Shown here in pieces: positions 1 to 11,434 of a stretch of DNA of 64,000 nucleotides (the stretch's first letter is position 1; the number at the start of each line of letters is the position of its first letter). Below the pieces are notes generated by a model, which worked only from the letters and a program-made list of their open reading frames with translations, made no database searches and was not told where the DNA came from. The DNA comes from Clostridia bacterium (GTDB lineage: Bacteria > Bacillota > Clostridia > TANB77 > CAG-508): contig CAADYJ010000080.1 in assembly GCA_900753245.1 (NCBI GenBank), positions 8,529 through 72,528 on the forward strand, in the 5' to 3' direction. The position numbers and the translations under genes are program-made.

Positions 1-904
1 TTTCGTAATTTGAATCTCCTTCAGTTGATATTGCAATACTTAATGTTGATTGTATTTTTCCTGGTATTGAAATTTCTTTTATTTTGTCTAATATATTGAA
101 TTTTTCCTCTTCTAACTTTTCAATATATTTTTGCTCTAATATAATAATAAATGTATCTCTTTCAGATTTTATTATTAATCCTTCAAATTCTGTTGCCCAG
201 TCATATAAGTTTCTTTCTATTTGTGCAATTAACCCTGGTCTATCTTCGTCTGAAACCCTTTGCATTATTTCATCATAATTGTCTATCATAATGATTCCAA
301 CACATAATTTAGAATCTTTATATTTTTTTTCTAATTCTACGTCTTTTGTTTCATCTATAAAGTAAAGGGTTGTCATATATTCGGTTTCTTTTTTCTTATC
401 CTTTTCTTTAGATTTAACATATTCTCCTAATATTTTATAATTTTTGTCTCCTATTTTTATTTGCTTATATATTAGTTCTTTTAGTTCTCTTTTATTTTCT
501 TCGCTACTATTTTCTATTTCTAGTTTTATTTCTTTTACTATGTTATTTAAATAATTGTTTATATCAATGTTTGCAAATTCATGTATAAATTTTGAACTTT
601 TCCAAATGATATTTCCATCTGTTTCTATTATTACTAATGGGAAAGGTGAATTAATTAGAGTACTTTTCGCAGCATTATCTACTGTCAAAGTTAAATCTTT
701 AATATGTTCTGATAGTTCAGCTTTTCTTCTATTGTTTGTCCAGTATGCATACATAATTACTAAAACATATAAAATTATTGATGGTGTAATAAAGTTAATT
801 TCATAACAGCATAATGCAATTAATAAAACAGCTATAATAACTAAATATATTTTTGTTTTTGATACTAACTTATTAAATAATTTTCTATTTGTATTATTCG
901 GCAT
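1..904 (-). CDS. gdpP: Cyclic-di-AMP phosphodiesterase GdpP, N-terminal part
   Basis: The gene runs off the left edge, so only about the first 301 residues are visible. They show two closely spaced membrane helices (roughly residues 15-55), a PAS-like segment (about 75-160) and a divergent GGDEF-like domain (about 170-301) ending in the GDSNYE stretch typical of GdpP/YybT. The catalytic DHH/DHHA1 half lies outside the window. In this family the PAS domain binds heme and the DHH half cleaves c-di-AMP to pApA at the membrane. The start is ATG at 904 with GGGAGA seven bases upstream. It has its own consensus promoter at 939-967, directly beyond the end of mtaD. The family call rests on the domain order. 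Confidence 0.85.
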   Translation of the reverse strand, partial: MPNNTNRKLFNKLVSKTKIYLVIIAVLLIALCCYEINFITPSIILYVLVIMYAYWTNNRRKAELSEHIKDLTLTVDNAAKSTLINSPFPLVIIETDGNIIWKSSKFIHEFANIDINNYLNNIVKEIKLEIENSSEENKRELKELIYKQIKIGDKNYKILGEYVKSKEKDKKKETEYMTTLYFIDETKDVELEKKYKDSKLCVGIIMIDNYDEIMQRVSDEDRPGLIAQIERNLYDWATEFEGLIIKSERDTFIIILEQKYIEKLEEEKFNILDKIKEISIPGKIQSTLSIAISTEGDSNYE

Positions 905-938
905 AAATATCTCCCTTTTTTATTTGAATACTTTATCT

Positions 939-967
939 ATTTTACTATTTTTACCCTATTTTGTCAA
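939..967 (-). promoter_or_regulatory. Sigma-A type promoter of gdpP
   Basis: Read on the minus strand, a perfect -35 TTGACA (962-967) is followed after 17 bases by a -10 TAAAAT (939-944), about 35 bases upstream of the gdpP start codon. It sits between the mtaD stop and gdpP, so gdpP can be transcribed separately from mtaD. Confidence 0.75.
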
Positions 968-979
968 ATTTAACGCCTC

Positions 980-2263
980 TTATTTCCTTATTCTTTCCAT
1001 TATTTTCCTGCATTTTTCAAAAACTTCTTTTTCATCTTTTTTTATTTTTCTACTTTCCATTAGTATGTTTCCGTTTATTATTGTTGTTTCTACATTTGTT
1101 CCTTTTGCATTATATACTATGTCTGAGACTATATCATTTACAGGATTTGTTACCACATCATTTAAATTCAATATTATTATATCTGCTATTTTTCCCTCTT
1201 GTAAACTTCCTATTTTATCTTCTAAATTTAGAGCTTTTGCGCCATTTATTGTAGCCATCTTTAAAACTTCATACGCTGGCATACTTACTGCATTTTCTTG
1301 TATTCCTTTTTGAAGTAAAGCTGTAAACTTCATTGTTTCGAATAAGTCTAAATTACTTCCACTTCCTTGTCCATCTGTACCTAATGAAACATTAATATTA
1401 TTTTCTATCATTTCATTTATATTTGCAATTCCACATCCTAATTTTAAGTTACTTACTGGGCAATGAGAAACACTTATATTTAATTTTGAAAGTCTTTTTA
1501 TATCTTCTTTAGACAATTTTACGCAATGAGCTAGAATTGATTTTACTCCTATAAATTCTTTTTCTAATATATCTATTGGATTTTCTTTATATATATTTTT
1601 TATATCTTCTACTTCTTTTTTATTTTCACAGAAATGCATGTGTACTAAAAGTTCTTTTTCTTTTGCAAATTCAATACACTTTTCCACATATTGTAGATTT
1701 GTTGTGTATAATCCATGTATTCCTGCATTAAAAGTAATTAATTCATTCTTATTTCTATATTTTTCTAGTAATTCATCTAATTCTTTTAGTCTTTGTATTC
1801 CATCTTCTTCATTCATGTTCATTAATGTTCTAGTTGTCTGTAATCTTATTCCTGTATCTATTGCTGCATTTATAATATCATCTGTCATAAAATACATATC
1901 ATTTATAGTTGTACATCCGGTCTTTATCATTTCTATAAAGGATAGTTTTGAACCATAATATATGTCACTTTCTGTTAATTTATCTTCCATTGGCCATATT
2001 TTCTTTTCTAACCAATCTTGTAAATTATAGCCATCTAATGTTTCTCTAAATATGCTCATTGGAACATGACTATGTGTATTTATTAGCCCTGGCATAACTA
2101 TTTTTCCTGTTGCATCTATTACTTTTTCTTCACTATCAGATTCTATATTTTTAGCAATTTGGGTAATTTTATTATCCGTTATTTCTATGTCTACATTTTT
2201 TTCTATTTTTTCTCTTTCTTCATTCATTGAAATAAGCGTAGCATTTTTTATTAATATTTTCAT
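980..2263 (-). CDS. mtaD: 5-methylthioadenosine/S-adenosylhomocysteine deaminase (amidohydrolase)
   Basis: A 427-residue, full-length member of the metal-dependent amidohydrolase superfamily. The metal-binding HxH is in NTHSH (His64, His66). Further expected motifs follow in order: LVHMHFCEN, LAHCV, VSHCPVSNLKLGCG and LGTDGQGSGSNLD with the catalytic Asp. The N-terminal and C-terminal segments fold back as the small composite beta domain in this family. The best fit is the MtaD/SsnA-like group, which deaminates methylthioadenosine and S-adenosylhomocysteine in nucleoside and methionine salvage; substrate cannot be fixed from sequence alone. Start ATG at 2263 has AAAGGAG in front. It is a single-gene unit between the broken Rpn gene and gdpP. 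Confidence 0.85.
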   Translation of the reverse strand: MKILIKNATLISMNEEREKIEKNVDIEITDNKITQIAKNIESDSEEKVIDATGKIVMPGLINTHSHVPMSIFRETLDGYNLQDWLEKKIWPMEDKLTESDIYYGSKLSFIEMIKTGCTTINDMYFMTDDIINAAIDTGIRLQTTRTLMNMNEEDGIQRLKELDELLEKYRNKNELITFNAGIHGLYTTNLQYVEKCIEFAKEKELLVHMHFCENKKEVEDIKNIYKENPIDILEKEFIGVKSILAHCVKLSKEDIKRLSKLNISVSHCPVSNLKLGCGIANINEMIENNINVSLGTDGQGSGSNLDLFETMKFTALLQKGIQENAVSMPAYEVLKMATINGAKALNLEDKIGSLQEGKIADIIILNLNDVVTNPVNDIVSDIVYNAKGTNVETTIINGNILMESRKIKKDEKEVFEKCRKIMERIRK

Positions 2264-2342
2264 ATGGCTCTCCTTTTATTTATTAGTATCCATTTTTTCT
2301 TGTATTTTATTTAGATATTTTTATAACATTCTCTTTGCATTT

Positions 2343-3231
2343 TTATAAATTGTTTATTTCAGTTTTAGATAAACCTGTAATTGATAGGATACTTTCTATA
2401 TCCATTCCTTTATTTTTCATTTTTTTAGCTATTTCCATTTTTTCTTTTTTTCTTCCGCTTTTGCATTCCGCTTTTGCATTCCGTTTTTCCATTCCGTTTT
2501 TCCATTCCGTTTTTCCATTCCGTCTTCTTAAACCTTCTTTTTGTGCATAGTTTAATCTAGAATTTTCCTCTAATTGTGCAGACAACCTATATTCATAAAG
2601 TTCCCTTACTTCTTCATTTGCTAATAATTCTTCTAACTCTTCTACTGCTTCTTTTATTATTTTATCTTTTTCTTTAGCCATTTCAATCAACTCCCCCTTT
2701 CCATCGATTAAGGCTAACCAACACTCTAATTTATTTGCTAATCTTGGTCTTTCTTTTCTGAACTTTGGTAATTCTATAAAATAATATGTTATATCTTTTA
2801 TTATTTCGTACTCTCTATGCTTGTCTGCTACTGTTACAGTTTTTGTACAATACTCTGGCAATTCTAACATATTATAATTTAAAATATTTATTAATATAAC
2901 AGGTTTTAGTGTAATATAATCTTCATTTTTTGCCATTTGCTCTGCTATCAATTTACCACCATAAAATTCGCTTCTTTTATCCATATTTTTGTTATCTCGT
3001 AATTGCATCTCAATGTCTATTATTTTGCTTTTATTTATTGTAGCTTTTATATCTATCCTTCCTGCTTTTTCTTCTTTTGTAAGCTTAATTAGGCTTACTT
3101 CTCCGTATGATTTCTATTTTATCAATTTTCTCCTTTAATAAAGCTTCTAGGAAGCTTTTTAAATATTTTTCGTTGCCTTTTTTAGTAAAAAAAGCCTTAA
3201 ATACAATATCATTTTTTAAATTAAGTTCCAT
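2343..3231 (-). pseudogene. Rpn-family recombination-promoting nuclease, frameshifted
   Basis: The gene begins at ATG 3231 (AGAAAGGAAG ribosome site) with MELNLKNDIVFKAFFTKKGN and reads about 42 residues before a stop. A one-base change near 3105 shifts the frame; in the next frame the protein resumes as GEVSLIKLTKEEKAGRIDI and then continues to 2343. The family is the PD-(D/E)XK nuclease/putative transposase group (PF12784/Rpn type): the Asp of RIDI and the E-x-Q of IEMQ are the expected catalytic residues. The longest intact stretch (2343-3008) begins at the Met of that E-M-Q motif, so on its own it lacks both acidic residues. Near the C-terminus it contains five 13-bp tandem repeats. The ending resembles that of the intact homolog at 40266-41267 (ITGLSKTEI versus ITGLSKEEI). 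A sequencing error at 3105 cannot be excluded. Confidence 0.8.
2458..2522 (-). repeat. Five 13-bp tandem repeats inside the Rpn pseudogene
   Basis: Minus-strand units are CGGAATGGAAAAA three times and CGGAATGCAAAAG twice, head to tail. Because 13 is not a multiple of 3, each unit is read in a different frame and gain or loss of one unit shifts the frame of the C-terminal end. Confidence 0.9.
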
Positions 3232-3572
3232 CTATTACTTCCTTTCTAATATTAGCATGCATGTCAAAAAAGCACAATACATATATAATAAAAATTTGTT
3301 TTTCTTACTTAATTCAAAAAAGCTTTTTTTACCTCCTTTACTTAAATTTTTATAATACATTAACATTTATATTTTTTGGGAAATATTAGATTTAAAGATA
3401 ATTTCACAAAATATTTGAATTAACTTGTTTGATTCTTTATTTAGATTTAAATTGAATTAAATAAGATAGAAATATTATATCATTTTTTTCGATTTTGTAA
3501 ATAGTTTTATGTAAATATAATAACATTTAAAAAGTAGTTTAAGAAAATTTTTCTTAAACTACTTTTTGCTTA
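3232..3572. other. Intergenic region between the Rpn pseudogene and rpoC
   Basis: 341 bases without a recognisable gene. It holds the rpoC terminator (3529-3567), a short palindrome AAAAAAGCTTTTTT near 3316-3330 and an isolated AAAGGAGG near 3332-3340 that leads only to a two-codon frame. The rest is AT-rich with no clear consensus promoter. Confidence 0.6.
3529..3567 (-). terminator. Intrinsic terminator of the rpoBC operon
   Basis: Directly after the rpoC stop, AAAAGTAGTTTAAGAAAA pairs with its complement across an almost absent loop, and the A/T arms supply the U-rich tail. Confidence 0.8.
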
Positions 3573-6500
3573 TTATTCTTCACTAGCTGTTTGTTCTTCA
3601 GTATTTTCTACTGTTTCCTCTCTTACTTCATTTTGTTCTGTGCTAATGTGTGTATTTCTATATTTAGCAAGTCCTGTTCCAGCTGGAATTAATTTACCTA
3701 TAATAACATTCTCTTTTAGTCCTATTAATTCATCAACTTTTCCTTTAATTGCTGCTTCTGTTAATACTCTTGTTGTTTCTTGGAAAGATGCTGCAGATAA
3801 GAAACTATCTGTTGCAAGTGATGCTTTTGTAATACCAAGAAGTACACGTTTTCCTGTTGCAGGACGTTTTCCTTCTTCTATTGCTTTTTTGTTTATGTCT
3901 TCAAATTCATACATATCAACTAATGAACCTGCAAACATTGGTGTTTCTCCATTATCTTCAACTCTTACTTTCTTAAGCATTTGTCTACCAATAACTTCAA
4001 TATGTTTATCATTAATATCAACACCTTGATTTCTATATACTTTTTGTACTTCTTGTACTAAATAATTATATACTCCTTCTGGTCCTTTTATTAATAATAA
4101 TTCATTTGGATTTATAGATCCTTCTGTTAAAGGCTGTCCTGCTACTACTTCGTCACCATCTTTTACTCTTAGTTTAGATCCAAATGGTATAACATATGCT
4201 TTACTATCATCTTTAGAAGTAACATTAACTGTTTTTCTCTTCTTATCTTCTGATATTTTAACAGTTCCGTCAATTTCAGAAATAATTGCAAGTCCCTTTG
4301 GTTTTCTAGCTTCAAATAACTCTTCAACCCTTGGAAGACCTTGAGTAATATCGGCAACACCAGCAACACCACCAGAGTGAATAGTTCTCATTGTAAGCTG
4401 TGTACCAGGCTCACCAATTGATTGTGCTGCAATAATTCCGATAGCTTCACCAATATTAACTTCTTCATGTGTAGATAATCCCATTCCATAACATTTTGAA
4501 CATACTCCGTTTTTTGTTCTACATCCAAATACGCTACGTACTTTAACCGTTTCAATTCCTGCATCAACTATTGCATCTGCAATTTTTTCATTAATCATTG
4601 TGTTTGTATCTACTATAAGCTCTTTAGTTTCTGGATTTACTATATTCTCTAATGGATAACGTCCAATTAATCTTTCTTGTAAGCTTTCTATAACTTGATT
4701 TCCATCTTTAATTGCTGTTAATTCAATTCCATCATGTGTTCCGCAATCATGTTCTCTAACAATAATATCTTGAGAAACATCAACTAATCTTCTTGTTAAG
4801 TATCCAGAGTCAGCTGTTCTTAAAGCTGTATCAGATAAACCTTTACGAGCACCATGAGCAGAGATAAAGTATTCTAGAGCATCTAGACCCTCTCTGAATG
4901 ATGATTTAATTGGTATTTCAACTGTTTTACCAGTAGTACTTGCCATAAGTCCACGCATACCTGCAATTTGTTTTAATTGGTCTAAGTTACCACGGGCACC
5001 AGAGTCAGACATCATAAACATTGGGTTTAATTGTGTAAATGTATCTTTCATTGCATTTTTTACATCATCTGTTGCTTTTTCCCAAATTTTAATTACTGAT
5101 TGATATCTTTCTTCTTCTGTTATTAAACCACGTTTATATTTCTTTAATATATTATCAACGTCAGCTTGTGCTTGTGCTAAAATTTCTTTTTTAGCTTCTG
5201 GTACTTTAACGTCTTCGATTGAAACTGTAATACCACCTGTTGTTGAATATTTGAAACCTGTCGATTTAATGTAGTCTAATAATTCTGCTGAACGGCTTAA
5301 TCCATATTGATTTATACTCTTTTCAACTATTTTTCCTAATTTCTTTTTATTTACAACAAAGTTGATTTCTGGTTCAAATTCGTTTTCTGGATTTGTTCTA
5401 TCTACAAATCCTAAGTCTTGTGGAATTCCTTTATTGTAGATTATTCTACCAACTGTAGTTTCTACTTTTTTATGTCTTTCATTTCCTTCTTCATCTACTT
5501 TTACCATACGAACAAATACTTTTGCATGCATTCCAACTTCTTTGTTTTCATATGCAATTATTGCTTCTTCTGGTGATGAGAAGTAATTTCCTTCACCTTT
5601 TTCCCCTTGAACTTCCATTGTTAAGTAGTAACTTCCTAAAATCATATCTTGTGTAGGTATTGTTACTGGTTTACCATCTTGTGGTTTTAATAAGTTATTT
5701 ACAGATAACATTAAGTATCTTGCTTCTGCTTGAGCTTCTGGTGATAATGGAACGTGAATTGCCATTTGGTCACCATCGAAATCAGCATTGAAAGCTGTAC
5801 ATACTAATGGGTGTAATTTTATAGCTCTACCTTCTACTAAAACTGGTTCAAATGCTTGAATACCAAGTCTATGAAGTGTAGGAGCACGGTTTAACATTAC
5901 TGGATGGTCTTTAATTACATCTTCTAATATATCCCATACTTCTGGACGTAATCTTTCTACCATTCTCTTTGCATTTTTAATGTTGTGTGCTATTCCTCTT
6001 CCTACTAATTCTTTCATAACAAATGGTTTGAATAATTCTACTGCCATTTCTTTTGGAAGACCACATTGATATAATTTAAGTTCTGGTCCTACAACGATAA
6101 CTGAACGTCCTGAATAGTCAACACGTTTTCCAAGTAAGTTTTGACGGAAACGTCCTTGTTTTCCTTTAAGCATATCTGATAATGATTTTAAAGGTCTATT
6201 TCCAGCACCTGTTACAGGTCTACCTCTTCTTGAGTTATCTATTAATGCATCTACTGATTCTTGTAGCATTCTTTTTTCGTTTCTTTTAATAATTTCTGGT
6301 GCTCCAAGTTCAATTAATCTTTTTAAACGATTATTTCTGTTTATTACTCTTCTATATAAATCGTTTAAGTCAGATGTTGCAAATCTACCACCGTCTAATT
6401 GAACCATTGGTCTTAATTCTGGTGGAATAACTGGAACAACATTCATTATCATCCATTCTGGTCTATTTCCAGATAATCTAAAAGATTCTACTGTATCTAA

Positions 6501-7130
6501 TCTTTTAATTAATTTTGCCTTTTTTTGTTCACTTGCGCTTTCTAATTCTTTCTTTAATTTTTCTGATAATTTTTCTACATCTATCTCTTTTAATAATTTT
6601 TCTAGAGCTTCTGCTCCCATCTCTGCTTTAAAGCTACCATAACCGTATTTTTCTACTGCATCATGATATTCTTTTTCTGTTAATACTTGACACTTCATTA
6701 ATCCTGAAGTTCCTTTATCTGTAACTATATAAGATGCAAAATAAACTATTTTTTCCAAATTTCTTGGAGAGATATCAAGCATTAATGCTATTCTTGATGG
6801 AATACCTTTAAAATACCAAATATGTGCTACTGGAGCTGCAAGTTCGATATGTCCCATTCTTTCACGTCTTACTTTTGATTTTGTAACTTCTACACCACAA
6901 CGATCACAAACTATACCTTTGTAACGAACTCTTTTATATTTACCACAATGACATTCCCAGTCTTTTGTTGGTCCAAATATTCTTTCGCAAAATAGTCCAT
7001 CTTTTTCTGGTTTTAAAGTTCTATAGTTAATAGTCTCTGGTTTTTTTACTTCTCCCTTTGACCATTCTCTAATTTGTTCGTCTGATGCTAATCCTATTTT
7101 AATTTTATCAAATACTTCTAATTCATCCAC
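3573..7130 (-). CDS. rpoC: DNA-directed RNA polymerase subunit beta'
   Basis: A 1185-residue beta' subunit of the core RNA polymerase. The N-terminal zinc finger [20 protein letters not shown] is near residues 60-80. The catalytic Mg-binding loop [12 protein letters not shown] is near residue 450. The second zinc site ([13 protein letters not shown]) and the trigger-loop/bridge-helix region ([20 protein letters not shown]) are present. There is no long lineage-specific insertion, which fits Firmicutes. The start is GTG at 7130, preceded by AGGGGG about 11 bases upstream. It follows rpoB after a 193-base spacer containing two hairpins. The C-terminus ends in an acidic tail, [15 protein letters not shown]. 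Confidence 0.98.
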   Translation of the reverse strand: MDELEVFDKIKIGLASDEQIREWSKGEVKKPETINYRTLKPEKDGLFCERIFGPTKDWECHCGKYKRVRYKGIVCDRCGVEVTKSKVRRERMGHIELAAPVAHIWYFKGIPSRIALMLDISPRNLEKIVYFASYIVTDKGTSGLMKCQVLTEKEYHDAVEKYGYGSFKAEMGAEALEKLLKEIDVEKLSEKLKKELESASEQKKAKLIKRLDTVESFRLSGNRPEWMIMNVVPVIPPELRPMVQLDGGRFATSDLNDLYRRVINRNNRLKRLIELGAPEIIKRNEKRMLQESVDALIDNSRRGRPVTGAGNRPLKSLSDMLKGKQGRFRQNLLGKRVDYSGRSVIVVGPELKLYQCGLPKEMAVELFKPFVMKELVGRGIAHNIKNAKRMVERLRPEVWDILEDVIKDHPVMLNRAPTLHRLGIQAFEPVLVEGRAIKLHPLVCTAFNADFDGDQMAIHVPLSPEAQAEARYLMLSVNNLLKPQDGKPVTIPTQDMILGSYYLTMEVQGEKGEGNYFSSPEEAIIAYENKEVGMHAKVFVRMVKVDEEGNERHKKVETTVGRIIYNKGIPQDLGFVDRTNPENEFEPEINFVVNKKKLGKIVEKSINQYGLSRSAELLDYIKSTGFKYSTTGGITVSIEDVKVPEAKKEILAQAQADVDNILKKYKRGLITEEERYQSVIKIWEKATDDVKNAMKDTFTQLNPMFMMSDSGARGNLDQLKQIAGMRGLMASTTGKTVEIPIKSSFREGLDALEYFISAHGARKGLSDTALRTADSGYLTRRLVDVSQDIIVREHDCGTHDGIELTAIKDGNQVIESLQERLIGRYPLENIVNPETKELIVDTNTMINEKIADAIVDAGIETVKVRSVFGCRTKNGVCSKCYGMGLSTHEEVNIGEAIGIIAAQSIGEPGTQLTMRTIHSGGVAGVADITQGLPRVEELFEARKPKGLAIISEIDGTVKISEDKKRKTVNVTSKDDSKAYVIPFGSKLRVKDGDEVVAGQPLTEGSINPNELLLIKGPEGVYNYLVQEVQKVYRNQGVDINDKHIEVIGRQMLKKVRVEDNGETPMFAGSLVDMYEFEDINKKAIEEGKRPATGKRVLLGITKASLATDSFLSAASFQETTRVLTEAAIKGKVDELIGLKENVIIGKLIPAGTGLAKYRNTHISTEQNEVREETVENTEEQTASEE

Positions 7131-7257
7131 TTTTTAATTAGCCCCCTATTTATTAATTTCTTGGGTAATTTTAAAATAGATTTCAAGTTCTATCCACTGC
7201 TGGTGCAAATTTTATTGTCGCCTTTTATCTTTTTAAAATTTATTCAGTTATTTTTCT

Positions 7258-7316
7258 CAATTAGGAACTGTACCTAATTGCTACTTTTTCCCAATTGGGG
7301 ATAAATCCCCAATTGG
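7258..7316 (-). other. Two hairpins in the rpoB-rpoC spacer
   Basis: Hairpin one (7258-7280) is CAATTAGG / CCTAATTG with a 7-base loop. Hairpin two (7291-7316) is CCAATTGGGGAT / ATCCCCAATTGG with almost no loop. Both share a CAATT core. Hairpin two starts 8 bases after the rpoB stop but has no U-tract in the direction of transcription; the run of A precedes it. A role in mRNA processing, stability or partial attenuation is inference. Confidence 0.6.
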
Positions 7317-7323
7317 AATTTTT

Positions 7324-10300
7324 TTAGTTTTCTTCGTCAAAATCATCTGTATCAAATAATTCTTCATCATCTAATCCAGCAAATAATTCATCTGATTCAT
7401 CTGTATCTAGTAGCATTGCTTCTGCATCTTCGTCTGCTTCTATATAGCTATCTTCTAATTCTGCTTCATCTACTACATTTTCTCCAACTTTAGCTTCTTC
7501 GTAATCTATTCCTTCATCTATATGTTCTTTTAGTTCTAATTCTTCATCATTTTCTGAGTATAATTTAATGTCTAGTCCTAAAGATTGAAGTTCTTTTATT
7601 AATACTTTAAAGCTTTCTGGAACTCCTGGTTCAGGAACATTTTCACCTTTAACAATTGCTTCGTATGTTTTAACACGTCCAACAACGTCATCTGATTTAA
7701 CTGTTAACATTTCTTGTAATGTGTAAGCAGCACCATATGCCTCTAATGCCCAAACTTCCATTTCACCAAAACGTTGTCCACCAAATTGTGCTTTACCACC
7801 TAAAGGTTGTTGTGTAACTAATGAGTATGGTCCAGTTGAACGAGCATGTATTTTATCATCTACTAAGTGATGTAATTTTAACATATACATTACACCAACT
7901 GTAATTGGGTTATCAAATTTTTCACCTGTACGTCCATCATAAACTATTGCTTTTCCATCTTCACGAAGTCCTGCTTCTTTTAATAATTCTTTAATTTCTT
8001 CGTCTGATGCACCATCAAATACTGGTGTTGCTACTTTCCATCCTAAAGCTTTAGCTGCCATACCTAAGTGAACTTCTAGAACTTGACCTAAGTTCATACG
8101 AGATGGAATACCTTGTGGATTTAATACTATATCTACTGGTGTACCATCTTCTAAGAATGGCATATCTTCTACTGGAAGTATTCTTGAAATAACACCTTTG
8201 TTACCATGACGTCCGGCCATTTTATCACCAACAGAGATTTTTCTCTTTGTTGCAATATAACAACGAATTACTTGGTTAACACCAGGTCCTAATTCATCTG
8301 AATTATCTCTAGTAAAGATTTTTACATCTACTATTGTTCCAGCTTCACCATGTGGAACTCTTAAAGATGTATCTCTAACTTCTCTTGCTTTTTCTCCAAA
8401 TATTGCACGAAGTAATCTTTCTTCTGCTGTAAGTTCTGTTTCTCCTTTTGGAGTAACTTTACCTACTAATATATCTCCTGGTCTTACTTCTGCACCTATT
8501 CTTATAATTCCGTTTTCATCTAGGTCTTTTAAAGTATCATCTCCGACATTTGGAATATCACGAGTAATTTCTTCTGGACCTAACTTTGTGTCACGGCATT
8601 CGCAATCATATTCTTCAATATGTATTGATGTATAAACATCTTCTTTAACTAATCTTTCGCTAATTAATACAGCGTCTTCGTAGTTGTAACCTTCCCAAGT
8701 TGTGAAAGCTATTAAAACGTTTCTTCCTAAAGCCATTTCTCCATCTTTTGTAGATGGTCCATCTGCTAAGATGTCTCCTTCCTTAACTTTTTCTCCTCTT
8801 GTTACAACTGGTCTTTGGTTAATACATGTACCACCATTTGTTCTTTTGAATTTACGTAGCTTGTATGTATCTATATCACCTTTTTTATTTCTAACTTGTA
8901 CTTCATCAGCTGTTACTTTTTCTACTACACCTTCATTTTTAGCTGTTACAGTTATTCCAGAGTCTTTTGCAGCTCTATATTCGATTCCTGTTCCAACTAT
9001 TGGAGATTCTGGCATTAAAAGTGGAACTGCTTGACGTTGCATGTTAGATCCCATAAGTGAACGTTTAACATCATCATGCTCTAAGAATGGTATCATTGCT
9101 GCTGCAACAGATACTAATTGCTTTGGAGAAACATCTACATAGTCAACTTGACTTGCATCAACTTCTGTAATTTCTTCTTTATGACGTACACGAATTCTCT
9201 TATTTTCGAATTTTCCATCTTTGTCTAATGGTTCTGATGCTTGAGCTATAATATATTTATCTTCTTCATCAGCTGGCATGTATTCTACATTATCTGTAAC
9301 TTTTCCATCAATTACTTTTCTATATGGTGTTTCTATAAATCCATATTCATTTATAACTGCAAAAGATGATAATGCAGAAATAAGTCCAATGTTTGGTCCT
9401 TCTGGAGATTCTACTGGGCAAAGTCTTCCATAGTGAGTATAGTGAATATCACGTACTTCGAATCCTGCTCTCTCACGAGAAAGTCCACCAGGTCCTAATG
9501 CTGAAATTCTTCTTTTATGTGTAAGCTCTGATAATGGGTTTGTTTGATCCATAAATTGTGATAATTGAGAGCTTCCAAAGAATTCTCTAATAGATGATGT
9601 AATAGGTTTTGTATTAATTAATGTCTGTGGTGTTACAACATCTAAGTCTTGAATTGTCATTCTTTCACGTACAACTCTTTCAAGTCTTGTTAAACCAATT
9701 CTAAATTGATTTTGTAATAATTCACCAACACATCTAATACGTCTATTTCCTAAATGATCTATATCATCTATGTTTCCTATACCATGATCTAAATTAAATA
9801 AATAATTTATAGAAGCTATGATGTCTTCTGTTGTTATATGCTTTGGAATTAATTCTTCTTTTCTTTCTTTTAATACTTTGTGTAAATCTTTTTTGTCAGT
9901 TGTATCTAATATTGATTTTAATACTCCATAATTTACTTCTTCTTTAAAATGTAAATCTGAAATATCAACATCTGTTACAAAGCTATGAATATTTACTGTT
10001 CCATTACCTATAATTCTTGCTTTGTTTTCGCCAACTTTAATATCTACAATATTTAAACCTGTATTTTGTATATCTTCTGCTACTTCTTTTGAAATAACAC
10101 TATCTTTTTCTACTAATACTTCTCCTGTTGATGGATCTATAATATCTTCAAATGCTACTTTTCCTGTAATTCTTGTAGCTAAATTCAATTTTTTGTTATA
10201 TTTATAACGACCTACTTTTGCTAAGTCATATCTTCTTTCATCAAAGAATAATCCATTAAATAAACTTCTTGCAGCTTCAACAGTTGGAAGTTCACCTGGT

Positions 10301-11019
10301 CTTAATTTTTTGTATATTTCAATTAAAGCTTCGTCTTGAGTTTTAATTGTATCTTTTTGAATTGTTGCCATTAATTTGGGTTCTTCACCAAATAAAGATA
10401 TCATCTCTTCATCTGTAGTTAATCCAATAGCTCTTAATAAACAAGTTACAGGTATTTTTCTTGTTCTATCTACTCTTGCCCAGAATACATCGTTTCCATC
10501 TGTTTCATATTCTATCCAAGCACCACGAATTGGCATAACAGTTGATGTAAATATCTTTTTACCTGTTTTGTCAAATTCTGAAGCATAGTAACATCCTGGT
10601 GAACGTACTAACTGACTAACAACAACTCTTTCGGCACCATTTATAATAAATGTTCCGCTATCTGTCATTACTGGGAAATCTCCTAAATAGATTTCTTGTT
10701 CTTTAATTTCACCTGTTTCACGGTTAATTAAACGAACTTTTACGTGTAGTCTTGTTGAATATGTTGCATCTCTTTCTTTTGCTTCTTCAACAGTATATTT
10801 AGTTTTGTCTTCCATGTAATAATCGAAAAATTCAAGAACTAAATTTCCTGAGTAGTCTACGATTGGAGAAATATCTTTTAATACTTCACCTAATCCTTCT
10901 TCAATAAACCAATCGTAAGAATCTTTTTGAACCTTAATAAGGTTAGGCATTTCTATGAAATCGCCAATTTTTGCAAACGTTTTACGTGTGCATTTTTCAT
11001 GTTTGATATCTTTTACCAA
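7324..11019 (-). CDS. rpoB: DNA-directed RNA polymerase subunit beta
   Basis: A 1231-residue beta subunit. The rifampicin-binding region is intact near residues 478-505 ([20 protein letters not shown], then [10 protein letters not shown]), with the wild-type, drug-susceptible residues at the usual resistance positions. Conserved segments [13 protein letters not shown] and [15 protein letters not shown] mark the C-terminal half. After the last conserved helix there is a tail of about 70 mostly acidic residues (ending [15 protein letters not shown]). The start is TTG at 11019 with AGGGGTGAT at ideal spacing; no ATG fits. Unlike the common rplK-rplA-rplJ-rplL-rpoB-rpoC order, the gene upstream is divergent and unrelated, so rpoBC here has its own promoter and a long structured leader. 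Confidence 0.98.
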   Translation of the reverse strand: MVKDIKHEKCTRKTFAKIGDFIEMPNLIKVQKDSYDWFIEEGLGEVLKDISPIVDYSGNLVLEFFDYYMEDKTKYTVEEAKERDATYSTRLHVKVRLINRETGEIKEQEIYLGDFPVMTDSGTFIINGAERVVVSQLVRSPGCYYASEFDKTGKKIFTSTVMPIRGAWIEYETDGNDVFWARVDRTRKIPVTCLLRAIGLTTDEEMISLFGEEPKLMATIQKDTIKTQDEALIEIYKKLRPGELPTVEAARSLFNGLFFDERRYDLAKVGRYKYNKKLNLATRITGKVAFEDIIDPSTGEVLVEKDSVISKEVAEDIQNTGLNIVDIKVGENKARIIGNGTVNIHSFVTDVDISDLHFKEEVNYGVLKSILDTTDKKDLHKVLKERKEELIPKHITTEDIIASINYLFNLDHGIGNIDDIDHLGNRRIRCVGELLQNQFRIGLTRLERVVRERMTIQDLDVVTPQTLINTKPITSSIREFFGSSQLSQFMDQTNPLSELTHKRRISALGPGGLSRERAGFEVRDIHYTHYGRLCPVESPEGPNIGLISALSSFAVINEYGFIETPYRKVIDGKVTDNVEYMPADEEDKYIIAQASEPLDKDGKFENKRIRVRHKEEITEVDASQVDYVDVSPKQLVSVAAAMIPFLEHDDVKRSLMGSNMQRQAVPLLMPESPIVGTGIEYRAAKDSGITVTAKNEGVVEKVTADEVQVRNKKGDIDTYKLRKFKRTNGGTCINQRPVVTRGEKVKEGDILADGPSTKDGEMALGRNVLIAFTTWEGYNYEDAVLISERLVKEDVYTSIHIEEYDCECRDTKLGPEEITRDIPNVGDDTLKDLDENGIIRIGAEVRPGDILVGKVTPKGETELTAEERLLRAIFGEKAREVRDTSLRVPHGEAGTIVDVKIFTRDNSDELGPGVNQVIRCYIATKRKISVGDKMAGRHGNKGVISRILPVEDMPFLEDGTPVDIVLNPQGIPSRMNLGQVLEVHLGMAAKALGWKVATPVFDGASDEEIKELLKEAGLREDGKAIVYDGRTGEKFDNPITVGVMYMLKLHHLVDDKIHARSTGPYSLVTQQPLGGKAQFGGQRFGEMEVWALEAYGAAYTLQEMLTVKSDDVVGRVKTYEAIVKGENVPEPGVPESFKVLIKELQSLGLDIKLYSENDEELELKEHIDEGIDYEEAKVGENVVDEAELEDSYIEADEDAEAMLLDTDESDELFAGLDDEELFDTDDFDEEN

Positions 11020-11125
11020 AACAAATCACCCCTATATTGAATTTAAAGCAGACTTAAATTTTAGCATTTATGAAATTAAATATTTTACACAAATGCACTT
11101 TTGTGAATTAAATTTTATTTAATAA

Positions 11126-11234
11126 ATAGAAAAGTCCTTCTTGTTTTTTATTTTGCTTTTCAGAAATTCTTCTTTCCTGCTTACTTAAAGTTAAACTCCC
11201 GTAAGTAAAATAAAATCAATTCCTCTTTTCTATA
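11126..11234 (-). other. Branched RNA structure in the rpoB leader, downstream of the terminator hairpin
   Basis: On the minus strand ATAGAAAAG (11225-11233) can pair with CTTTTCTAT (11126-11134). Inside it TTTTATTTT (11207-11215) can pair with AAAATAAAA (11146-11154), and CTTAC (11201-11205) with GTAAG (11180-11184). The A/U-rich inner pair is weak evidence by itself; the nested order is what suggests a fold. No match to a riboswitch family I know. Confidence 0.4.
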
Positions 11235-11271
11235 AAGTTAACTAAAAATTTTGTAAAGTACTTTTAGGCAA

Positions 11272-11312
11272 TAAAAAGGCTAGTTGGTAACATATCTTTT
11301 TTACCAACTACC
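11272..11312 (-). terminator. Terminator-like hairpin in the rpoB leader (possible attenuator)
   Basis: TAGTTGGTAA (11301-11310) pairs perfectly with TTACCAACTA (11281-11290), followed on the minus strand by GCC and TTTTT. It lies between the rpoB promoter and rpoB with no minus-strand gene upstream to terminate, so it can only act on the rpoB leader transcript (or on plus-strand transcription). Confidence 0.65.
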
Positions 11313-11358
11313 TTTTGCTTTTGTACTTTATTTTTTTGAAACTAATTTTTTTCTTTTT

Positions 11359-11434
11359 ATATTAACCAACCTCTTTATTTTCTAGGTTTTGGAGTTAATA
11401 TTTATGTTTTATCTTTTTCATCAGGCGATAAAAC
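11359..11434 (-). other. Two 5' hairpins and a tiny frame in the rpoB leader
   Basis: Hairpin one pairs GTTTTATC (11427-11434) with GATAAAAC (11406-11413). Hairpin two pairs ATATTAAC with GTTAATAT and, inside that, AACCT with AGGTT (11359-11401). An alternative pairing GGAGTT/AACTCC would join the two. An eight-codon frame MKKIKHKY (11395-11421) follows an AAGGAG at 12 bases; whether it is translated is unknown. Confidence 0.45.

Noticed and set aside
2458..2522. 13-bp direct repeats as a CRISPR remnant
   Set aside because: No unique spacers; the repeat belongs to the coding repeat region of an Rpn-type gene.
3107..3355. Plus-strand 82-residue frame over the start of the Rpn pseudogene
   Set aside because: It lies opposite the conserved N-terminal Rpn codons and has no ribosome site.
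10900..11130. A small coding remnant of rplL between the leader hairpin and rpoB
   Set aside because: The open stretch reading as SLTLSKQERRISEKQ lacks a start codon and any resemblance to L7/L12.
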